Below the pieces are notes generated by a model that saw only the letters and a list, made by a program, of their open reading frames with translations, made no database searches and was not told the origin of the DNA. The translations under genes and the position numbers were made by a program. From NCBI GenBank assembly GCA_905215115.1, contig CAJMOP010000003.1:1-54583 (forward strand): a stretch of DNA of 54,583 nt, in the 5' to 3' direction. This document shows positions 50,098-54,583 of the stretch, piece after piece. Within the stretch, counting starts at the first letter, position 1. Each line of letters starts with the position of its first letter. Source of the DNA: an uncultured bacterium (lineage in GTDB: Bacteria; Actinomycetota; Coriobacteriia; Coriobacteriales; Coriobacteriaceae).

Positions 50098-50619
50098 ATG
50101 GAAGACAAGCATCTATATCGAGAGACACAATGGGACATATCGGCCGAGGAGGGCCGTGCGCACCATGGGTTGGTCGCGATTGGCTTTGCGGTGCTTGCCG
50201 TGCTGGTGATTGCCTTTTGTATTTGGACGTTTGGCGGTCGCGGCGGCGCTGCCTGGGAATTTGAGGCTGATGATAGCCTACCGATTATGACGGTGAGGAG
50301 TACTGGCGGTAATGCCAATACGCTCGCCGTTCCGGGCGATTATTGGTACCCGCGCGATGAGTTTGTGCAGTTGCAGCTGAGTGGTGGGTCCATTCCAGGT
50401 GAAGAAATCGAACGCGTGACGTTTGACGCAGCGCTCAAAACGCTCACGGTGAAGCTCAAAGATCAAGGAGATGTGCCCACGACCATGGATATCGCCCTGA
50501 CGGAGTGGCGTCTGGAGCCTCCGACGGGTGTTGCGGTGTCCGAGGTTGAGCACGTCAAGATTGTCTATCAGGACGGTTCGACAAACGGGATTGCAAAGGC
50601 CGATGGCTTGGCAGAATAG
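50098..50619 (+). CDS. Hypothetical single-pass membrane protein
   Basis: This 173-aa protein starts with a polar, acidic N-terminus, one transmembrane helix (LVAIGFAVLAVLVIAFCIW, about residues 25-43), and an extracytoplasmic domain of ~125 residues, predicted beta-rich. No known motif is recognised. GGGGAGG lies 7 nt before the ATG. A longer open frame extends upstream but there is antisense to thiC. It is divergent from thiC and convergent with yaaA. Confidence 0.7.
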   Translation: MEDKHLYRETQWDISAEEGRAHHGLVAIGFAVLAVLVIAFCIWTFGGRGGAAWEFEADDSLPIMTVRSTGGNANTLAVPGDYWYPRDEFVQLQLSGGSIPGEEIERVTFDAALKTLTVKLKDQGDVPTTMDIALTEWRLEPPTGVAVSEVEHVKIVYQDGSTNGIAKADGLAE

Positions 50620-50659
50620 ACGCCGTGCCTAGGCGGCACATTCAAAAGCGGCGGTGGTC

Positions 50660-51469
50660 CTACAAGGCCTGTTCGTTCAGGAAGACCAAAGTGTTTTTAT
50701 TTGAAAGCTCGGGAAAGTGACGATAGCCAACGTCGAACGCGGTGAGCCCGCTTACATCCTCGAGCTTGTTTTCTGCCATCCACCGCACCATGGAGCCGCG
50801 TGCCTTTTTGCTGGCGGTCGACCGTTGGATGGGCTTCCCGTTGCGGATACCCTCGCCAAAGAGGCATGTGACGGCCGTGGCGTCGCCCGCGAGGTGGGGC
50901 AGAACGGCTTTGGCGTATTCCGCGCTGGCGAGGTTGACGATCGTAACGTTGGAGCCCGCCGGAGCGATGGCCCGTGCGAGCTTGTCGCCCCAAAACGCGT
51001 AGAGGTCTCGGGTATCGTCGACGGCAAGCTTCGCGCCCATCTCCAACCGATACGGTTCAACGGCATGAAAGGGGCGAACGCACCCGTAGAGGCCAGAGAG
51101 GATCCACAGGTGGCTTTGCAGCCAGGCGAGCTGTTCGGCATCCATCACCTCGGGCGCCATGCTCTGGTATTGAATGCCGTGATAGGACATGACGGCAGGG
51201 GAGAGGTGACGGGCGAGTGCGGGATTGTCGAGATCGCCGTTTTTCAGGATGGGCCCGAACTCATGCAGGGTGTTGAGGCAAGGCCCCAGCAGTTTGTCAC
51301 TCACGTTCCATAGCGCCTGCAGGCTGTCGCTGCCTTCATTCCGCTCGATATCTAGCAGTGCGCGGTGGAGGCGAGCCGTCTCGCGCGCAAAGGGTGGAAT
51401 GCCCAGGACTTCAAAAGCATCTTGGGCCGAGCGCATTTGCTTGGCGGGTGAAACGATGACCTGGAGCAT
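50660..51469 (-). CDS. yaaA: YaaA/UPF0246 family protein (peroxide stress)
   Basis: This 269-aa protein of the UPF0246 family has an E. coli member that lowers free iron under peroxide stress and has been found to bind DNA. The N-terminal VIVSPAKQM, the central YHGIQYQSM and LSGLYGCVRPFHAVEPYRLEMG, and the C-terminal KKARGSMVRWM stretch are family motifs. The start MLQVIVSP follows GAGGAGA; the frame stays open upstream but across a hairpin and the next gene. It is a single gene on the minus strand. Confidence 0.9.
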   Translation of the reverse strand: MLQVIVSPAKQMRSAQDAFEVLGIPPFARETARLHRALLDIERNEGSDSLQALWNVSDKLLGPCLNTLHEFGPILKNGDLDNPALARHLSPAVMSYHGIQYQSMAPEVMDAEQLAWLQSHLWILSGLYGCVRPFHAVEPYRLEMGAKLAVDDTRDLYAFWGDKLARAIAPAGSNVTIVNLASAEYAKAVLPHLAGDATAVTCLFGEGIRNGKPIQRSTASKKARGSMVRWMAENKLEDVSGLTAFDVGYRHFPELSNKNTLVFLNEQAL

Positions 51470-51492
51470 GAACTCTCCTCTGCCAAAAAGGA

Positions 51493-51559
51493 AGTTGCGG
51501 TGGAATACGGTCTGTTTTGGTCGTTTATGGGCCAGTTTAGTCCGTATTTCACCGCAACT
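51493..51559. repeat. Hairpin with 21-bp arms and 25-nt loop, related to the 47309 array
   Basis: Arms 51493-51513 and 51539-51559 pair over 21 positions with two mismatches. The loop is 25 nt, as in the array units, and contains GGTCG-TTTA-TGGGCC, matching the loop motif of the array, while the arm sequences are unrelated. It lies between the M18 peptidase stop and the yaaA start (both minus). Confidence 0.65.
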
Positions 51560-51572
51560 GATGAAGGGTTGG

Positions 51573-52970
51573 TTAGGCGCGCTCGAGGAAGGCCTTGTAG
51601 CCGCGATAGGCCTCGTAGATATCGGCCTTGTTAGCGACCTCCCACAGGGCGTGCATGGACAGGACGGCAACGCCAGAGTCGATGACGTTCATGCCGTACT
51701 TGGCCATGATGTAGGCGATGGTGCCGCCGCCACCTGCGTTGACGCGGCCGAGCTCGCAGGTCTGGAAGTCAACGCCCGCCTCGTCCATGATGTCGCGGAT
51801 GAGGGCCACATACTCGGCGTCGGCGTCGTTAGAGCCGCCCTTGCCGCGGCTGCCCGTGTACTTGTTAAAGCACAGGCCACGACCCATAAAGGCGGCGTTC
51901 TTGGTCTCGAACTTGCCGGCATAGCCCGGGTCGAAGCCGGCGGACACGTCAGAGGAGAGCATGCGGCTGTGGGCGAGTGCGCGGCGCAGGGCCAGCGGGC
52001 TGTCCTCGCCGGCGAGCGTCATGATCTCGGCGACGGTGTTCTCGAAGAAGCGGCTCGTCATGCCGGTGGCGCCTACGGAGCCAATCTCCTCCTTGTCGAC
52101 GATGAGTGTGATGCTCGTGCGCTCCACGTTGGCGACGTCGATCTGGGCGAGCATGGACGGATAGGCGCAGACACGGTCGTCGTGGCCATAGCCCAAAATC
52201 ATGGAGCGGTCGAGGCCCATGTCGCGGGCGGGACCGGCGGGCACGACCTCGATCTCGGCGGAGAGGAAGTCCTCCTCCTCGACGTCATACTGCTCCTTGA
52301 GGATGTCCAGGAACATCTGCTTGACGGGCTCCTTGGGAGCGTCCTTGTCGTCCTCGTCAAACTTGACGGGGCGGCCGCCCACGATCACGTCGAGGATCTC
52401 GGCGTCGACGGCGTCCTTGGCGGGCTTGGCCATCTGCTCGCTCGAGAGGTGGATCAGCAGGTCGGAGATGGTAAAGACCGGGTCGTCGGCCTTGTCACCG
52501 ATGTTGATGTCGACGGTGGTGCCGTCCTTTTTGCAGATGACGCCCACGAGTGCGAGCGGGGAAGCGACCCAGTGGTAGCTCTTGACGCCGCCATAGTAGT
52601 GCGTGTCGAGATAAGCCATGTCGCCGGCCTCGAAGGCGGGGTTCTGCTTGAGGTCCAGGCGCGGCGAGTCCACGTGGGCGCCCAGGATGTTAAAGCCCTG
52701 CTCGAGCGGGGCGGTGCCCAGGTTGACGAGCATGAGGTCCTTGCCGTGGTTGGCGGCGTACACCTTGTCGCCGGCCTTGAGCGCGCGGCCCTCGGCGATC
52801 ACGGTCTCCAGATTGACGTAGCCCGCCTCCTCGGCCATCTTGATACCGGCCTTGACGCACAGGCGCTCGGTCTTGTTCTCACTCAAAAACTGCTTATAGC
52901 CGCGGCAAAGCTCCTCGAGCTCCTCGATCTGCTGTGGCGTGTACTTTTTCCATGCGCTGGGACGCTCCAT
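51573..52970 (-). CDS. M18 family zinc aminopeptidase
   Basis: This cytosolic metallo-aminopeptidase of 465 aa carries the M18 zinc-site motifs: HVDSPRLDL (first His), the catalytic KEEIGSVGATGM, and the C-terminal segment with GVAVLSMHALWEVANK (last His). It belongs to the Gram-positive M18 group that removes N-terminal residues from peptides. The start MERPSAWKK follows AAAGGAG at 8 nt; the longer frame upstream runs antisense into polA and is rejected. It is divergent from polA. Confidence 0.9.
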   Translation of the reverse strand: MERPSAWKKYTPQQIEELEELCRGYKQFLSENKTERLCVKAGIKMAEEAGYVNLETVIAEGRALKAGDKVYAANHGKDLMLVNLGTAPLEQGFNILGAHVDSPRLDLKQNPAFEAGDMAYLDTHYYGGVKSYHWVASPLALVGVICKKDGTTVDINIGDKADDPVFTISDLLIHLSSEQMAKPAKDAVDAEILDVIVGGRPVKFDEDDKDAPKEPVKQMFLDILKEQYDVEEEDFLSAEIEVVPAGPARDMGLDRSMILGYGHDDRVCAYPSMLAQIDVANVERTSITLIVDKEEIGSVGATGMTSRFFENTVAEIMTLAGEDSPLALRRALAHSRMLSSDVSAGFDPGYAGKFETKNAAFMGRGLCFNKYTGSRGKGGSNDADAEYVALIRDIMDEAGVDFQTCELGRVNAGGGGTIAYIMAKYGMNVIDSGVAVLSMHALWEVANKADIYEAYRGYKAFLERA

Positions 52971-53136
52971 GACGCAGGCTCCTTTCGGATCGATCGTGCT
53001 GGTTGATGTACCGTGAGCCATCGTATCACGCGCGGGCCCGCGGCGGCAGGGAAGCCTGATGTGCGGTGGCCGCGGGGCGGGGAGCGTGTAAACTGGTGTG
53101 AGCAAACCGTGCCCAGCCCAAAGCGAGGTATTCAAT
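52971..53136. promoter_or_regulatory. Divergent upstream region of the M18 peptidase and polA
   Basis: This 166-bp region between two divergent genes must contain both promoters. No clear -35/-10 pair is seen in either direction. GCGAGG may serve as the polA ribosome site. Confidence 0.4.
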
Positions 53137-54583
53137 ATGTCTGAAAAGCGCCGTACCTTTGCCGTCATCGACGGCAACTCGCTCATGCATCGCGCCTTCC
53201 ACGCCGTGCCGCCGACCATGAACGCGCCGGACGGTCGCCCCACCAACGCGATCTTTGGTTTTCTGAACATGTTCCTCAAGATGATCGATGCCTTTAATCC
53301 CGACGGCGTTGTCGTGGCGTTTGACAAGGGCAAGCCGCGCGTGCGTATGGAGATGCTGCCGCAGTACAAGGCGCAGCGCCCGCCCATGGACCCCGACCTG
53401 CACGCGCAGTTCCCCATGATCAAGGAGCTGCTCGCCGCGCTCAACGTGCCCATTTTGCAGTCCGAGGGCTGGGAAGGCGACGATATCCTGGGAACCATGG
53501 CGCGCCTGGGCGAGGAGGCCGGCTGCGACATGCTGCTGGTGACCGGTGACCGCGACATGTATCAGCTCGTGACCGAGCACGTCAACGTGGTCTCGACTCG
53601 CAAGGGCCTGTCCGACGTGGCGATCATGACGCCCGAGAGCGTGGACGACCTGTATCACGGCATCACGCCGGCGCTCGTGCCCGATTTTTACGGTCTGAAG
53701 GGCGATACGTCGGACAACATTCCCGGCGTACCGGGCATCGGCCCCAAAAAGGCGAGTGCGCTCATCGCGCAGTACGGCAGCCTTGACGAGGTCATCGCGC
53801 ATGCTGACGAGGTCAAGGGCAAGATGGGAGAAAACCTGCGCGCACACATCGACGACGCGCTGCTGAGCCGTAAGGTGGCGACCATCCGCACCGATGCACC
53901 CGTTGAGCTCGATTTTGAGGCGACGTCCTTCCCGGCGTTTTCCGCCGATGAGGTTTCCGCGGCGCTGGGCACGCTTGGTATCACCGCCATGCAGAACCGT
54001 TTCTTGGCGCTGATCGGCGGCGAGGGCGGGGCAGCTGCCAGCACGTTTGAGATTCCCGCCGTTTTGCGCGCAGCCGCCGGCGATGCTGGCGCGCTTGGTG
54101 CCGTTGCGGCTGAGGTCTCCCGCGTGATTGATGCCGGCGAGTGGGTCGCCGCCGTGGTGGACGATGACAAGGAAGAGGGCGCGCTCTTTGGGCTGACGCG
54201 CACGCTGTGGTTGGCGACGTCCAAGGGCCTGTTTGCGCTCGAGGAGGGCGACAGTGGTGCGGCGGCTGAGGTTGAGGGCTTCAACTTCGCCCACGGCGTG
54301 ATTGCCGGCGTGCTCGCGCGTCTGTTTATGGAAGGCCGTGTGGCGAGCCCGGATATGAAGGCGCTTCTGCATGAGCTTTCGCCCATCGATTCTTCTGAGC
54401 TCGAGCTCATGGATCCGCTGGCAGTCGATTCCACGCGCATCTTCGATACCGTTGTTGCCGCCTACCTGTTGGATTCCGACCGCTCCGAGTTTGACGAGGT
54501 GTATCTGGCCGATACGTATCTGCAGATGGCGCTGCCTGCGGCGCGCGGCGCAGAGGGTGCTGGCGAGGACGCTCCTGCGCCCG
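53137..54583 (+). CDS. polA: DNA polymerase I (5' part, cut by window end)
   Basis: The frame is open from ATG at 53137 to the window end, 482 codons. The N-terminal 5'-3' exonuclease domain (about residues 1-280) has FAVIDGNSLMHRAFHA, VVVAFDKG, EGWEGDDILGT, LLVTGDRDMYQLV and FYGLKGDTSDNIPGVPGIGPKKA, with its metal-binding aspartates. A linker and the 3'-5' exonuclease-like domain follow (about residues 320-475), with IFDTVVAAYLLDSD. The acidic 3'-5' exonuclease residues are not evident there, as in many Gram-positive PolA proteins. The polymerase domain lies beyond the window. Confidence 0.93.
   Translation, partial: MSEKRRTFAVIDGNSLMHRAFHAVPPTMNAPDGRPTNAIFGFLNMFLKMIDAFNPDGVVVAFDKGKPRVRMEMLPQYKAQRPPMDPDLHAQFPMIKELLAALNVPILQSEGWEGDDILGTMARLGEEAGCDMLLVTGDRDMYQLVTEHVNVVSTRKGLSDVAIMTPESVDDLYHGITPALVPDFYGLKGDTSDNIPGVPGIGPKKASALIAQYGSLDEVIAHADEVKGKMGENLRAHIDDALLSRKVATIRTDAPVELDFEATSFPAFSADEVSAALGTLGITAMQNRFLALIGGEGGAAASTFEIPAVLRAAAGDAGALGAVAAEVSRVIDAGEWVAAVVDDDKEEGALFGLTRTLWLATSKGLFALEEGDSGAAAEVEGFNFAHGVIAGVLARLFMEGRVASPDMKALLHELSPIDSSELELMDPLAVDSTRIFDTVVAAYLLDSDRSEFDEVYLADTYLQMALPAARGAEGAGEDAPAP

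Noticed and set aside
51225..53006. Plus-strand open frame of 593 codons across yaaA and the M18 peptidase
   Set aside because: Antisense shadow of two recognised genes.

Overview
The window reads as the chromosome of a high-GC Gram-positive gut actinobacterium, most likely a Coriobacteriia member close to Collinsella (inferred from gene content and style, not from a search). FtsZ, SepF and DivIVA are present without FtsA, as is usual in actinobacteria, and a strong arginine deiminase locus is present. All coding is bacterial and dense. I see no tRNA, rRNA, phage, insertion sequence or CRISPR array. The right end cuts polA.

Layout. (1) 1-4079: rlmD and polyphosphate kinase ppk, both on the minus strand. 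(2) 4080-11930: an arginine catabolism block with arginine deiminase arcA copy 1, a PLP aminotransferase, a second arcA copy identical at the DNA level, ornithine carbamoyltransferase arcB and an ArcD/YfcC-type antiporter. Both arcA copies carry the same promoter architecture: two CCGTTC boxes 21 bp apart, 10 bp, a poor -35, 17 bp, TATAA(C/A). Both have a structured leader. Carbamate kinase (arcC) is not here. (3) 11930-17190: a degenerate 74-bp tandem repeat, a UPF0371 protein, a small winged-helix regulator, pyrG and xerD. (4) 17190-33100: the division and cell-wall (dcw) cluster mraZ-rsmH-ftsL-ftsI-murF-mraY-murD-ftsW-murG-murC-murB-ftsQ-ftsZ, lacking murE. (5) 33100-41225: the post-ftsZ ylm group, pgeF(ylmD)-yggS(ylmE)-sepF(ylmF)-yggT(ylmG)-divIVA, split after pgeF by a complete pstSCAB-phoU phosphate operon. 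yggT has no ATG/GTG/TTG start and appears to begin at ATC. (6) 41225-43900 (minus): a nitroreductase, a DUF47 PhoU-like protein and a Pit phosphate permease. (7) 44100-47250: a small gene with a LexA-box-like operator inside its promoter and a possibly leaderless start, a Bax-inhibitor-1 family membrane protein, a PARG-like TIGR02452 protein lacking the second Glu of its signature, and an SGNH hydrolase. (8) 47250-54583: a three-unit hairpin array of 80-81 bp period, thiD and thiC under a TPP riboswitch, a small membrane protein, yaaA, another hairpin with a related loop, an M18 aminopeptidase and the start of polA.

How the genes work together. The arginine block would convert arginine to ornithine, ammonia and carbamoyl phosphate and exchange arginine for ornithine. 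The doubled arcA and its C/G-ending codons suggest very high expression. The 17.5-41 kb stretch makes lipid II and the divisome and joins it to phosphate import, so cell growth genes and Pst may be co-transcribed. A second phosphate route (Pit/DUF47) and polyphosphate kinase lie in the same 43 kb.

Most worth a second look: the hairpin array at 47309-47521 with its relative at 51493-51559, the twin arcA promoters and perfect gene duplicate, the LexA-like leaderless gene at 44142, the ATC-started yggT, and the pst insertion within the ylm cluster.
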